A DNA stretch of 64,000 nucleotides, from NCBI GenBank assembly GCA_033085395.1, contig JANQBS010000070.1:62001-126000 (forward strand), given 5' to 3'. Numbering within the stretch: position 1 is the stretch's first letter; each line of letters begins with the position of its first letter. Below are positions 1 to 11,780 of the stretch, one piece after another. Source of the DNA: Xanthoparmelia taractica. Its lineage: Eukaryota > Ascomycota > Lecanoromycetes > Lecanorales > Parmeliaceae. The notes beneath the pieces are model-generated. The model searched no databases. It had not been told where the DNA came from and was given only the letters and a program-made list of their open reading frames with translations. Both the position numbers and the translations under genes were made by a program.

Positions 1-227
1 TTGCTACAATTTCAAAGGGTAAATATGTACATTCGCTCTGCGACAGAAGATGCCCCAGACCCAAGATGCTTCAGAACGGAAGACCGTAGGCGCATTGAAT
101 CCGATGCTCGCTAAAATGTGCATGTATGCATCTTGTGTATGAAAAGGCGTGTATAATCATACGCTGCCCTTTTCTTCTTTCTAGCATTAGATCTCCATCC
201 GGAAAATCTCATGTCAAAACAGACATC

Positions 228-3200
228 TCAGTCATGCAATCCAAACGCCTTTCTCAGCATTGGAAACCTCTTCTTCTTGCCAGTCGCTCCCTCTGATACA
301 GCCGCACCGGCCGCATTGGCACCTTCACCCTGCACTGTTGACTTTCTCGTGCTCAAGTCTGGTCTTCCGGCCGCAGCATTGATAGGCTTAGCCTGTCCGT
401 CAGAAGTCCGGGGCCGGTTGTCGGCAGTATTCGTTGCGCCACCCGGACTTTGTGCCAACGGCCAAGAGATGTCGTTGGCGCTAGAAAGTCGTTTGGGTGT
501 GTTCCTTCGCTGAAGTTTGGGACTCTTGGGAGAGCTTTGTGCCGTGCTCGTCTGCGAAGCCACCATGGGTGGCTGAAGAGAGACAGGATCTGCCTTTGGC
601 GAACTGGGTCCCAGTACACGTCCACCCTTGGAAGACATCGTCGCGTGTGTCTCTGCTTTTGATCGCTCCAACGCGGTTTCGCGGCGAGGGACACTGTCAC
701 CATCTGGTTTCCGTACGCTCGGTGAATCACGTTTCTTACTGCCCAAGGATCCAAAAAATGAACGCTTTTTATTCTCCTTTTCGGCGGCCTTCTTGGCTTG
801 GAGGCCGGAGCCCATAGCGGCGATGGGAGCGTCACCAGAAGCAGCGCGGAGTGAGCCGCTTGCGAGAGCCAAACCCTCGGGTTTGGTAGTTGCGGGAGCT
901 TTGGCGCCGTTCATCTTTGCTTTTGAAGGCGTCGGAACATTCTCTACCGAGCTGTCTTCGAGTTCCGATGAGTCTCCCTCGTCAATTCGTCTGGGTATAC
1001 CTCGGACTGGTGTAAGATCGGCCAGCTCATCGTCGCTCGAGTCTGCGAAGCGGCTGCGCAGATTCGGTTGGCCATCCTCATCATCACTGGAATCGCCGAA
1101 ACGACTTGAGAAGCGAGAGCTTGGCTTCGAATCTGCTGCTTTAAGTTTAGAAGCTTTGCCGAAACCGAACCGTGAGGGAGACTTTGGACGCTTTGAATCC
1201 ATGGAACCCCGAAGAGTTGTCCGAGCAGGCTTGCCTAAGTCAGTGGAATCTCGCATAGACGTTCGCATGCCACCGCCGCTGGGGCCCATTGAACTGAATG
1301 GACGCCGTGCCGTGGAATTTGTGGGTGATGATGTACGGCCGTTCGATGGTTGAGCTGTAATTGGAGACTGGGGTCGAGCATCCACTGATGAGGGTCTCAT
1401 CGTCCGTTTCATGCTATACCGACCTGAATTCGAATTGGGCGTGGAGGATCGGACCTTTTTGAAACTACTGGAGGAGTCGCTGTCGTTACGACCGAGCTTG
1501 GGTTTGACTATTGGCTTCTTACTCTTTGGCTGGGTTGGCATGGGCGTAAGAGAGCTCGCGGCTGTACCAGTTGACGCCGCTCTCGAGTGCATAGGCGCAG
1601 GTGAAGCATGGGGTTTGTTGTAGTCAACCATTGCCACCGCCGATACTGGGCGATTCTTCTTCTGTAGAGCGCCTCTTGGTTCTGACTGTGACTGCACGCT
1701 GTTCCTATGATCAACATCTCTTAACGCCGACTTTGGAGGTGGTCCATTGCGCATTGAGGAGCGCATATGAGTTTCATCCTTTTTATCAGCCTCACTCCGG
1801 GTCCTCAATGCTGACTTGGGAGGTGGCCCATCGCGCATTGAGGAGCGCATATGGATTTCTTGCGTGTTATCAGCCTTCGCATTCCGCATTGACGATTTGG
1901 GCGGTGGTACTGTAGGCGACCCTGGTCTGGCGATATCGTTACGGTATTGTTTGTCCGGCCAAGGCGGTAATGCCGGATCATTCATTCCTACGTCTGAAGC
2001 GGGCGTTTTAGAGGTTTTCTTCTTTTTCTTCTTCACTGACTCTAGGGGCCTCGTTGAATCGTTTGGGACAACAGGTTTATCGACTGCTCTCGGTGCAGCT
2101 GCTTGCTCCAATTGTTGTCTCCTAGTCTGACTCAGTCCAGACCAGTATGCCTGTGCCCGGTCCCATCCTGCATCTGATGCAGGCTCTGAGAGCTCACTCT
2201 CGTTTCGTGTCAGCGGGCTAGGCCGTGCCGTCTTGTCCTTAGGTGCCATGTTGACGGGGCTAGTAGGCGATGGTCTGCCGGCGACGGTTATAAGTGGACT
2301 TGCTGCTGGACTTTCAACTATTGCATTAATAGATCCAAATCCATCACCCTCAAGATCGTCTGGGTCTTCTGCTGCATCGCTGTAGATGCTGCCGCCTGAA
2401 TCCTCGGATTCCTCACCACTTTGCGACTCAATCTGTGTCCGCAGGCCCTCTGCAAGACCACCAACATGCGGAGTCCCTGGGTCATGCTGAGCAGCTGCAG
2501 ATTCTGGCTCAGGTTCTGCGATCCCAATCGTTGCTGGAGTTATTTCGGAATTTGCCTCTACAACAGGCGCAGGGGAACCACTGGAGTTTACTGTGGCATC
2601 CGAAGCTGAAGGAAACCCGCCGGGCATCCCAAGCCAGGAGGTTCGCTCACTGTGGCTGGTCTCCAGAGCCGGCGTGGCCGGTTGAAGGGAAATTGAGGGG
2701 ACATTCGCGCTTCGTAGCTCAGGCACCAGTTTATCTGGTGGAATATCGGATGATGCCATTTCTTTGCTTAAAGCATTATCAGGAACTTGATTAGCACCTT
2801 CTTCCGTCGCCGGGTTTTGTACTTCTTGCAGCTGGTCGACATGATTGGTCTCTTCATCAGAATGATATCCGCTTCCCTCAACGGACGTGACCTCCGGAGG
2901 CAGGGGGTATTGAGGGTCTTGATACGTTATTTGTTTTACACCCTCTTGGTTATTCTTAGTTGCTGCGTTTTGTGACAGGAGACCTCCAACAACCTGATCT
3001 GTGGAAGTACCTATGCTGTGCAGCGTGTCCTTTGCCGAGTCCCTGTCGGGTTTCTTCTGTTTAGTAGAGTCAAGCACTAGCTCATCGTTGCGACTGCGTG
3101 TACGTCCGAAAGAAGGTAGCGCCGGGGTGGGTTTCATCACACCGTCCTGATCCGAATCAGACAACATCGACTCCTGGTTCTTCTCTCGAACGAGATCAAA

Positions 3201-5039
3201 CCAACTACGAGACTTTGGTTTGTTCTGTGGGCTAAGGATCACCGGCGACTCAGGACTCATTGGGGGACTTGCGGCACGGCCCACAGCAAGGGAATCGTCG
3301 TCAAAGCTGACTCTCGCGGTCTTTTTCTTCTTTGAAAAGGACCTTAATCCATCGTCTGAGATATTTGACGCAGTGTCAGAAGCTTCACTAGCGGCAAGGC
3401 CTTGGCCACGATTCTCGCCTCCCACTATGACTCCAATTGGGGAATGACCACGGGAAGGAGAGTGCTTCAGTGCAGATTTGACTGGCGAAACTGAACGTGC
3501 TGGCGGCTGGTGCCTTGTGCCACCTGGAGTCTCGTATTCTGGCAGAGGAGAGAAATGAGCAGCTCTGGCTGGACTCAAAGACTGAGGTCTAGCTGTGCCT
3601 GGAACGTCCAGAGAAGTCCGTTTCGGTCCTTGCAGAGCAGCTTGTTGACTCGCAGACCTGTTATGTTGACGTTCTTTTGATACAACCTTGGACGTGTTCG
3701 CTGGCGTCACTGCAGAAGTAGCATCACTCTTGATCATTGGGTCGTTGGCTTTCTTTGCTGGTATCTGCATTTCCTCTTGTTCTTCGGCCTCACGATCTTC
3801 ACGTACGACTGAAGGCTGTTTGGCTAACAGACCAGCTGCCCTGGTATTAATACCTCGAGGTCGTTCGGTTGTACTGCTGCGTTCCGATGTAACTGAATCG
3901 GTATCAGATGGGTAAGCACTTCCGAAACCTTCACCCATCTCTTGAGTTTGCGAGCTTGCAGCCGGACTGATCTTCTTTTTCTTCTTTTTGGGTCTTTGAG
4001 ACTCAGAAACAGCAATTGGCTGAAACTCAGTAACTGATGGCGAAGTTGTCGACGTGCTCGAGGGTAGTTGCCGCTGGGGAATCGCCGCTAAGGCAGCCCC
4101 CAGAGCCGGACCGTTGGTCTTACCTGTCAAAAGATGGCTACCTTCAGCAGTGTCCTTCGCTACCAATTTCTTCTTCTTCTTGACGGGTCGCGCAGCTGTT
4201 TCCTGTATGGACTCCATTATTCTGTCAACCTCGCGACTTGGAAGACCGGATACTAGAGCACCTTTGGTCGGAGGCGGAGACCTCACCCGACCGCCCGTTA
4301 TTGGTGAAGCCGGTGGCGAATTTGTGGGGCTCATTGGTCTTGAAAAGTTAACCGATCCTCTGCTCCCAGGCTGCTCCAGTTCGCCAACAGTATTCAGGTT
4401 AGTCCCCCTGGCCTTAGCTCCACCTTGGTCCGGCTTGTATTTCCCTGGCCCTCGATCCAGACTTACGCCACGGCCCCCAGCCAATCGCGGGGGAGGAGAG
4501 CTGACTCTCTCCGGTGGCTCCACGCTCGCTGCCCTTGGGGCGGCTTTTTTTGGCCTAGAGTCGGGGGAAGCGTACGTCTTTGGGAGTGCGGGTACTGGTG
4601 GAGGTTCATCCTGACGGGCATACGGCCCGTGTGAAGAAGCAGGACGGCCTGGTGAAGGGTCCCGAAAGGTCCGCTCTGTCATAGACCCGTTGCTTCCCTG
4701 CCGTCTTAACCCTGGCCGTTCGGGTGCGCTGCCAACTGATGATGTGGAGCCACGTCTTTGCATGCGCTTTGTCTGTATCTGTCCGACTGAGATTGGGCTT
4801 GTTGTCTGAGAGCGCAGAGCTGCGGCTGCAGCGGCACTTGAGAGGTTGGCATTGGAGTTTCGGTTGGCAAGAAAAGCTTGCGTAGCAGCAGTAGAGACAG
4901 CAGCACTCGGGACGGTCTTAATTAGCCGAGGCTACACCATCAACGTCAGTTATAGATCAGTGAATAGAGCAACTTCGTGGGGTGATTTGAGCTGTAGAGG
5001 ACTTACCGGATTGGAGGTCGCCCTCTTACGGCTGAACAT
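228..5039 (-). CDS. Large disordered Ser/Pro-rich fungal protein
   Basis: Two exons: 5007-5039 (11 codons starting MFSRKRATSNP) and 228-4931, joined in phase 0 over a 75-bp GTAAGT...TAG intron, giving about 1578 aa. An alternative in-frame acceptor lies 15 bp downstream. I chose this start because the upstream part of exon 2 (the region reading AFLANRNSNANLSSAAAAAA) is continuous with the long frame and would be lost if translation began at the ATG at 4763. The protein is nearly all low-complexity: Ser, Pro, Lys and Arg, runs of KKKKKK at several sites, many RSxS and SPxK-type phosphorylation-like sites, and a 28-residue repeat ending in PPPKSALR (see repeat entry). The last 15 residues (KKKRFPMLRKAFGLHD region) are basic and hydrophobic, unlike the rest, and could be a membrane- or partner-binding tail. 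No catalytic domain is visible. The product is probably a phospho-regulated scaffold; that is inference. Confidence 0.85.
1720..1912 (-). repeat. 28-codon tandem repeat inside the disordered gene
   Basis: Two near-identical copies with an 84-bp period (cores at about 1740-1775 and 1824-1859) and a third degenerate copy near 1875-1912. Each encodes a HMRSSMR-x-GPPPKSALR-type unit in frame with the 228-5039 gene. The period is a multiple of three, so copy-number change would keep the frame. The PPPKS(A/S)xR unit is basic and proline-rich and resembles a short linear binding motif; its partner is unknown. Confidence 0.75.
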
Positions 5040-5730
5040 GGCTCCTAGAGATCTGTCAAGTCTGTCCTACTGACGAATCGACCAGCTCTCCAGTCTTCCG
5101 ATGAGCTTAAAGCTCTCGGATGACTATCGTCGCTGGGTTCTTTGGTGGTGCATCTACGCGCAATTTTCCGAATGGTGGCCACTTGACTTTTCGAATTGGC
5201 GCTGCAGGATGGAGGATTACAGCAATAGGGCCAGGCGCTGACTCTTCCAATGGAATGCTGAAGTCTGTAGGTATTGCAGATGAAGACTTCCCGGCCTCAA
5301 TACACAAAGAAGGGTGAGAGAAGTGGATGAAGGGCCGTTACCTTTTAACAATTGATATGGCGGCGCCGGCGGAGATTTTAGGGCGATCTTTAGGGCAAAA
5401 ATCCCCTTATACCATTTCAAGCAGGAAAAAACACTTGTACGTCACAACGTCCATCAATGGACGATTGTACGTCTAAAATATTCGAAATCTACCCTTAATG
5501 TGAAGGATTGGTTGACGCAACGGTTGCCTCTATTTGCTTGGAGCAGGTGAAGCACCTCTTGTTATTATCATTGTCTTCTATTGGCTCTCATTGATGGTAG
5601 AGGGGAAGAGCGTTCACAAACCAAAGATCAAAAGTCTACGCGTTTCGGAATTAGAACAGTATCTATACATTGCCTCCCTTTCCCCTTCCCATCCTTACAG
5701 CCTGTTCCCTTTCCCGCAGGTCTTCGAGAA

Positions 5731-6657
5731 CGTCCGGTCACAAGCAGCGCTTCAAACCTCGCCTACCACATCGCTCAATTCGGCTTCAAAGACAATCATT
5801 CCATCATCCTTCTTCGTGGGTTTCCAGAGCTTGCGTATTCATGTCGCAAAGTTATGCCGGCTCTCCCGACACCTGGCTTTTATGTCGTCGCCTTCGATCA
5901 ATGAGGGTACGGCATGACCATTGGATAGGACGCGTCCAGCTTTGAAAGCGTTGACCTGCGAACCTTTACTCCCACAAGCCTGGTGCGCGACGTAATAGTC
6001 TCGGTGCAGCGGCTAGACTGTTTCGCCTAAGAGGGAGAAACGCTTGATTTGCATGAAGAGCTAAGACAGCTCGATCCACCCAGGAACATTATAGATGGTA
6101 TTACTCAGCAGCAGAAGCTAACGAAGAGATGGCCACCAAAAGAAGGCCTCTTGAACTCCTTGAGGATATCTTCACTTGAAAAGTGCAGACGCTCACAAGG
6201 ATCCACGTCCAATCAAGAAATAAGCTGCAAAGGAGCTCGCATTCTTGCCTCATTAATGCCGCTAAAGCTAGGAATGCGTGATACTGTCACGAGAAGAAAG
6301 TGAGAACATGCGCGAGAAATCTCCTTGGTTGTTTCCCAGCGCTGTGCTTGAAATATATATCAAAAAAATTGGGCGTACAAGCTTCCAAGGGGGCTTGAAA
6401 TGGTACCGTGAGAGGACGAACCCGGATCTGCAGAGGGACATTGATATCTTTGCGGGTAAGAAGATTGAAGTGTCTTTGTTGTATATCACTGGGATGGATG
6501 ATTGGCTAATCTACCAGCATCCGGGTTCGATTGAGAAACTAGGGGTGCATGTAATGGTTGTCGCGATGTGAAAGGGATTACGTATGCCGGGCACTGGGTC
6601 CAGCAAGAACAGTCCGAGACAGTCGTTGAACTTCATGAATTTCTGGACATGCTATGA
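5731..6657 (+). pseudogene. Decayed epoxide-hydrolase-like alpha/beta hydrolase
   Basis: Pieces of an epoxide-hydrolase-type alpha/beta hydrolase lie in the right order but in different frames. They are an N-terminal strand with a (H)GFPE-like oxyanion segment (RGFPELAYS, about 5815), the strand ending in VVAFDQ followed at once by TGA (5902) and then GYG, the DPPR/HYRWYYS cap region (about 6085-6135), the FQGGLKWYR segment (about 6390), and a C-terminal AGHWVQQEQ with the expected catalytic histidine (about 6598-6620), ending at TGA 6657. There are at least four in-frame stops and several frameshifts. The stretch that should hold the nucleophile elbow (GHDFG type) is absent: only about 75 bp separate the LVRDV helix from the cap, too little to encode it. 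The gene is therefore dead by deletion, not only by point mutation. Two stops fit CGA-to-TGA and TGG-to-TAG changes. Confidence 0.8.
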
Positions 6658-7161
6658 TATAGCCAGACGGCATTTGTTCAGTGACTTCGAGAGCTTGTAC
6701 GACAAGAACAACATCTGCAGCTATGACTCGTCCGATTCAGCTGACAAGTATGCAATCCTTAGAGCGTTGGCATTCCTGACGCCTAGTAGTGCCGAGTTTT
6801 TGGTGGAGCTGCGCTTTATTGCGAAATTATGCGATGCTTGCTTCTATTCGGACGACCCAATTCCTAGACTCTTGTAGAGCTGAATGGTTAGAAAAACGAC
6901 TATTCATCTGAACATTACCATTAAGGTGATGATATGGGGATTTTGCCGTCCAAAGGCATCTTTAAGTGTGTTCTCCCCTCTTGGTCAAGCAGCGCTTGAG
7001 GGTCGAAGAATAGGTGCTGGAGGCAGGAATGTTAAAATCTCTGGGCTTGATCGGTTTGCCCGACGAGTGTGTAATACCAAAATAAATTCTTTATACTAAG
7101 TTGTTTAGACTCCTGAACAAATCAGAAAGCTTTAGCCTTGGTGCCTTCAATATTTCGCGCT
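6658..7161. other. Intergenic, possible further relic
   Basis: About 500 bp between the hydrolase relic and the 3' end of the NAPE-PLD-like gene. Short open frames on the plus strand (6584-6877 and 6884-7099) show no recognisable motif. I see no intact gene here; part of it may be 3' untranslated sequence of either neighbour. Confidence 0.4.
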
Positions 7162-9035
7162 TTAGAACAACCGGCTCTCTCCGACCTCGCACACATCAAA
7201 TACTCCTGTATCCGGTATGCCGCTTCTTGTGAGAGCTCGTTTGAGTAGCTGAGGGGGCTCGAGCACATCTTCCTCTGTCAATACCCAAGTTCCCCACTAG
7301 CACACTCCGGAATCAGCACTCCCATCTATGGATAAGACTCTGAGTAACAAGAGCTGTTTAAGGATTACAATCGGTGGTGAGATCATCTACGTGTTGCGCA
7401 ATACAAAAAAGTAGTTTCGGATAGGCAAAGATGAAACCGAAAAGTGCCTTACATGTATACCCATAGCTCGCTTGCACTTCGTGTCCTTAAAGATATTGAC
7501 GCTATCAAAAGGATTCGCATGCATAGGCGACATGACCCAGCGAGGATCCTGAACAGAGTCAGTCTTGCCGTTTCAATAAAGGATAATTAATCCCTTAATG
7601 TGAACCAAGACTTTTGCTACTCGTTCAGATGAAGAACTAGGAAAGGAATAGTACGTACATAAGCGCCTATGGGAATGAGGCCAAGGTCGAATGGACCACG
7701 AAGGTCACCAATATCCTTGAAGGCAGGGCAGTGTGGGTAGACGTGCTCTTCGTCGTAGTCATCAACACCTTTAGGTAGCTCTGGCACAGATCGGTAGCTG
7801 GAAACGATCGAAGTCAGCTATTTTTCCTCAAATCAAGAGTCAGGGTCGTCGAGCAGGTCTGAGGAGTAAAACTCCCTCTTGTCCTGCAACGTGCTTGCGG
7901 CTCGTATCCTGGTCCCAGATAGGAAAGGACCACTCCGAAATGTACGAACCCAGTATCTCCCCCAAACCAGACTTTCTTCCCCCCACTTTCCACACTCCAG
8001 CTGGCCCATAGAGTAAGTCCCTTGTCGAATAACGTCCGGGCGCTTGTATGCTGGCATGGTAAACATCCAATGCGAGCGGAAATACTCTTCTCTCCTGCCT
8101 GGTCTGACCTGACGTCTGTTTTCGATACAGCAGGCTTACTCGCGGAAGGTGCCAAATCCATGTCTCGCTGCTCCCACCAATCAAGCTCCGTTACACCCTC
8201 ATTGATGCCTGACTTTTCAAACCATTTCTTATTGCCAAGGGGAACGAAAAATTGAACGTTAGGATGCTTAGCCTTGATCTTCATAATAGTCGGGTGGTCC
8301 ATGTGGTCGTAATGATTATGTGATATAACGACAGCGTCAATGTTGGGAATATCTTCGATTTGACAAGGCACGTCCGTATAACGCTTAGGACCCAGCCATG
8401 TGAATGGGCTAAGTGAGCAAATGTTTTTAGCTGAATGGGATTGCTCAATGATAAAAATGGTACGAACCTGCATCGCTCGCTGAAGACTGGATCGAAGAGG
8501 ACGCGGAAACCCTCAGGAAACTCCACGAAATAACAGGCATGCCCTAACCATGTAGCTCGAAGGGCATCAGTACTTCGCGAAGGCAGGAAGTCGGGCTTTC
8601 GAACAGTGACTGTCGGCGGTGCAGTATCAGGTACATTCGCAGTGCCTTTGAGGCGGCGCCTTGAGAGGGTTAAGCTTTTGGTGTTACCATGCGCGAGAAA
8701 ACGTACATAACCATCGCCCTCATGATCGCGGGGCCAGATAATTCAGTCCAGCTATCCTACAAGGTAAGAGGTACCAATAAGTATAATTCGTAGCCGGCTA
8801 TGAGAGGTTCAGCACACACCCATGGATTGGTGAAACCCTTGCCATCTTTCAGGTGATGCCGCTTGTCTTTGGCTTCTTCAGGCTCAGCTCCAGCGACCGA
8901 AGCTGGAGAGATTGTGGCAGCATAGAGTGACGCAGCTGTGCCCGAGCTTGACATTCTGTGAGATGTGGAAAAGGATTTGCGCGAGGAGGATGGCTTCTTT
9001 GGGAGACAGAAAAAGCGGCGCAGAAAAGCTTGCAT
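7162..9035 (-). CDS. NAPE-hydrolysing phospholipase D-like metallo-hydrolase
   Basis: Seven exons: 8820-9035, 8707-8756, 8468-8659, 7950-8408, 7659-7797, 7453-7548 and 7162-7296, all with GT/AG borders and consistent phases, giving 428 aa. It is a metallo-beta-lactamase-fold enzyme of the NAPE-PLD family, which cleaves N-acyl-phosphatidylethanolamine to N-acylethanolamine and phosphatidic acid. The expected metal ligands are visible: HNHYDHMD (around residue 180), the His of PCQHTSAR, the Asp of FGGDTGY (completed across intron 4) and the His of GIHWGTW (across intron 6). WLGHACYFVEF and SPMHANPFDS are also family-like. The first 28 residues (MQAFLRRFF..., Arg/Ser-rich, no acidic residues) look like a mitochondrial presequence; a start at the internal Met before SSSGTAAS (8954) would remove it. 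The gene is complete and should be active. It is divergent from the BCS1-like gene. Confidence 0.9.
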
Positions 9036-9356
9036 GAGGAGACAGAGAAGGAGAAAGAGACTCTGAAGAAGATGGCTATTATGTGAGACGGGAGAAAAGT
9101 AGAGGACCTGAGGTAGAAGAATGGAGCCTAGAAGGAGCAGCTCGAGCAGCGCAGGCGAGAGGAAGAAATGAGCACCTGAAGGAGCGGACTCGGTCCGACC
9201 AATATGCCGCTTCTTCGGTGTACGGTGTACGGCAAAAGAGAAAATGTCCAGCTCGTGCGAATGGGATGCTAGCTATGCATTTGATGCAGGTTTTTGACGA
9301 TGCGTAAAATAAGGTAGATTGAGATACGACACCAAAAGTCCTGAGCAGCGCTATGA

Positions 9357-9370
9357 TTAACCCTAACCCT
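9357..9370 (+). promoter_or_regulatory. Telo-box-like CCCTAA doublet in divergent promoter
   Basis: The sequence TTAACCCTAACCCT lies in the 619-bp gap between the NAPE-PLD-like start (9035, -) and the BCS1-like start (9655, +). Telo-box elements of this kind are known TBF/TRF-type binding sites in fungal promoters. With only two repeats it could equally be an interstitial telomere-like scrap or chance. Confidence 0.3.
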
Positions 9371-9654
9371 ATCTTCGGAAACAGCCCTATAGATGAGGGG
9401 CCCAAATTTTGTCTTATAGGATGGGTGTGATCTGTGTTATGGGCATCATGTTAGGGGCCTGAGCCCAAAGTGGGCTGGAGTTTAGGTGCAGATCCGAATC
9501 CGGGGCAACCTTCTAGGCGGGGCGTTATCCGATCTTGGCGTTGAGAGGCTCGGTTGGAGATACCCCGAACCTTTGCTTAGAAGGCTGAGTCAGCCGTTCC
9601 CCAAAGTTTCAAGGGCAATCGTTTGGAGCAGAATGGCATGAAGATTGCTTGCGA

Positions 9655-11260
9655 ATGGCGAACGATGCCGTCCCGCTGCCTACATCAGATGTGATCCATC
9701 AGTATGGGCGGAGAAGTGCCCTTCATTCTCCTCCTATTCCAGAAATCAATGATGGCAGCTTCCTAGCACAGGTCTCGGGCAACCCTTTCTTCACTGCTGT
9801 GGGTACGCCAGAACTACGTGCTTAGGCTTCCCAAGACGCTGACAGCTATTCAGGGACTGGGTCTTGCTGGATTTGGTGCCATTCTTGCAGTTGGCCAGAA
9901 AGGCATTCGCCATGGCGCAAGTCTTGTTAAAAGACGTCTGCTCGTCGACGTCGAGATCAATGTCAAAGATGAATCCTATCCTTGGTTCCTATACTGGATG
10001 ACCGTTCACCAACGCAGTCAGCTGCCATCCTCCTCTCGGTCTGCTACTCTCAGCAATGACAAAGCGAGGAAAGCCGGGCTCTTGGAGTCTGTAATGCGCC
10101 GCTTGACCCCGGGAATCCATCACCTTGCTATAGAAACTGAGAAGGTCGAGCACCCCAATGGATCCGTCCAGACCGAGTTTACCCTCATTCCGGGCCCAGG
10201 AAAGCATATTATTCGATACCGAAATGCGTTTCTCATGGTCAATCGCTTGCGTGAAACGAGATCGATGAATCACAACACAGGTATCCCGTGGGAGACAATA
10301 ACGCTCACGACGCTGTACTCGCAGCGCAACATTTTTGAGGACATCTTTTCAGAAGCACATCAACTGGCGCAACATCTTTCCGAAGGTAAGACGATAGTCT
10401 ATCAGGCCAGGGCGACATCTTGGGAGAAGTTCGGTGAGCCTCGCCGGAAGAGACCACTTGATTCCGTCGTATTGGACAAGGGGGTGAAAGAACGAATCAT
10501 TTCCGATGTCAAAGGGTTTTTGGGCAGTGCGAGATGGTACTATGATCGAGGTATACCGTATCGAAGAGGGTACCTGTTACATGGACCTCCCGGTAGCGGA
10601 AAGAGCTCGTTCATCCGGGCTTTAGCTGGAGAGTTGGACTACAACATTGCCATGCTTAATCTAAGCGAGCGAGGCTTGACGGATGACCGACTGAACCACC
10701 TCCTCACCATCATACCAAGGAGGACACTGGTGCTGCTTGAAGATGCTGATGCAGCGTTCGGCAATCGAAGGACCCAAACCGATGATGATGGCTATCGCGG
10801 TGCGAATGTCACATTTTCTGGTCTGCTCAACGCATTGGACGGTGTAGCGAGTGCCGAGGAGCGCATTGTGTTCTTGACAACGAACTACGTAGACCGCCTT
10901 GACAGTGCCCTAGTACGGCCAGGGAGGGTTGACATGGCTGTCAGACTTGGGGAAGCTACAAGGTGGCAAATGGCGCAGATGTGGGACCGCTTCTATGGTG
11001 AATTCGATGAGCACGGAACCTTCAAGGCTCGATTCCTGGAGCGTTTGGAGCAGCTTGGATTGATCAACCCGGAGAATGGGGACAAAAGGTTACATGCGAG
11101 AAGCACGAGCGCAGCAGCTGTGCAGGGGCTGTTCTTGTACAACAAAGGCGACATGGAAGGAGCTATAGCGATGGCGCCGGGCTTACTCCCTAAAGGCCAG
11201 GAGGGTGGCAATGTCTCGGCTAGTGAATCAGAATCACTCGGCATGAGAATCTCAATGTGA
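9655..11260 (+). CDS. bcs1: BCS1-type AAA ATPase (mitochondrial chaperone family)
   Basis: Two exons, 9655-9798 and 9854-11260, split by a 55-bp intron (GTGGGT donor, CTGAC branch, CAG acceptor), give 516 aa. The intron removes an in-frame stop and restores the usual N-terminal run SGNPFFTA-GLGLAGFGA, a single hydrophobic segment near residues 45-65. The BCS1 N-terminal domain follows (RRRLL-type basic patch, SYPWFLYWM), then the AAA core: Walker A GPPGSGKSS near residue 290, Walker B LVLLEDADAAF near 340, and the second region of homology NYVDRLDSALVRPGRVD near 390. BCS1 sits in the inner mitochondrial membrane and translocates the folded Rieske protein during complex III assembly. Fungi carry several BCS1-like paralogues, so whether this is the canonical chaperone or a paralogue cannot be told from sequence alone. 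Confidence 0.9.
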
Positions 11261-11669
11261 GCGATTTGAAACTGGCTACGAGCGTGTCAGGTCGTCCAGG
11301 GGACAGTGTACTGATCTCTATGAATGTGTATATATTGTACTATTATGCAAATACAACCTGTGAGCCAACTCAGGACAAACAAAACAGCATTCATATCAGA
11401 CGACCATCAGCGAAATTAATGATTCCCAGTATCTGTGCTCCGCAACATTTCAGAGCGTGAACATGGTACTACGACCTTTGATGGACCCAATGACATACCG
11501 AAAGTGTCATCTACTAGCATTTTGGTCTGCCTCCAAGCCAGAGGTTGGAGATACAGCTTGACCCGGAGCCCCAACAGTAGTTGCTAACGTTGCTAACCTC
11601 GATGAGTGAAATCGGATACCTCGATCAGGATAAAAAAGTCAAGATAATCAGTGAAAGGACAAAATCTGA

Positions 11670-11780
11670 TGCTTAGGAACGGACTCGAATCGCATTCTTT
11701 AGGCTGACAGTTGGGTAAGTGGTTCTTAGTACTTTGGCTCAGACACGATTCTGCTGTTCTGCCATTGAGATACCGGAGCG
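11670..11780 (-). pseudogene. Degenerate tRNA-like sequence
   Basis: Read on the minus strand it opens GCTCCGGTATCTCAATGG, which matches an acceptor 5' strand plus an A-box-like D arm, and near the end has GATTCGAGTCC, a good B-box. The 3' acceptor strand pairs at only five of seven positions, the D stem and T stem have mismatches, and I cannot fold a clean anticodon arm. An internal 35-40 bp would have to be an intron. I read it as a tRNA relic or tRNA-derived repeat, not a functional tRNA. Confidence 0.3.
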
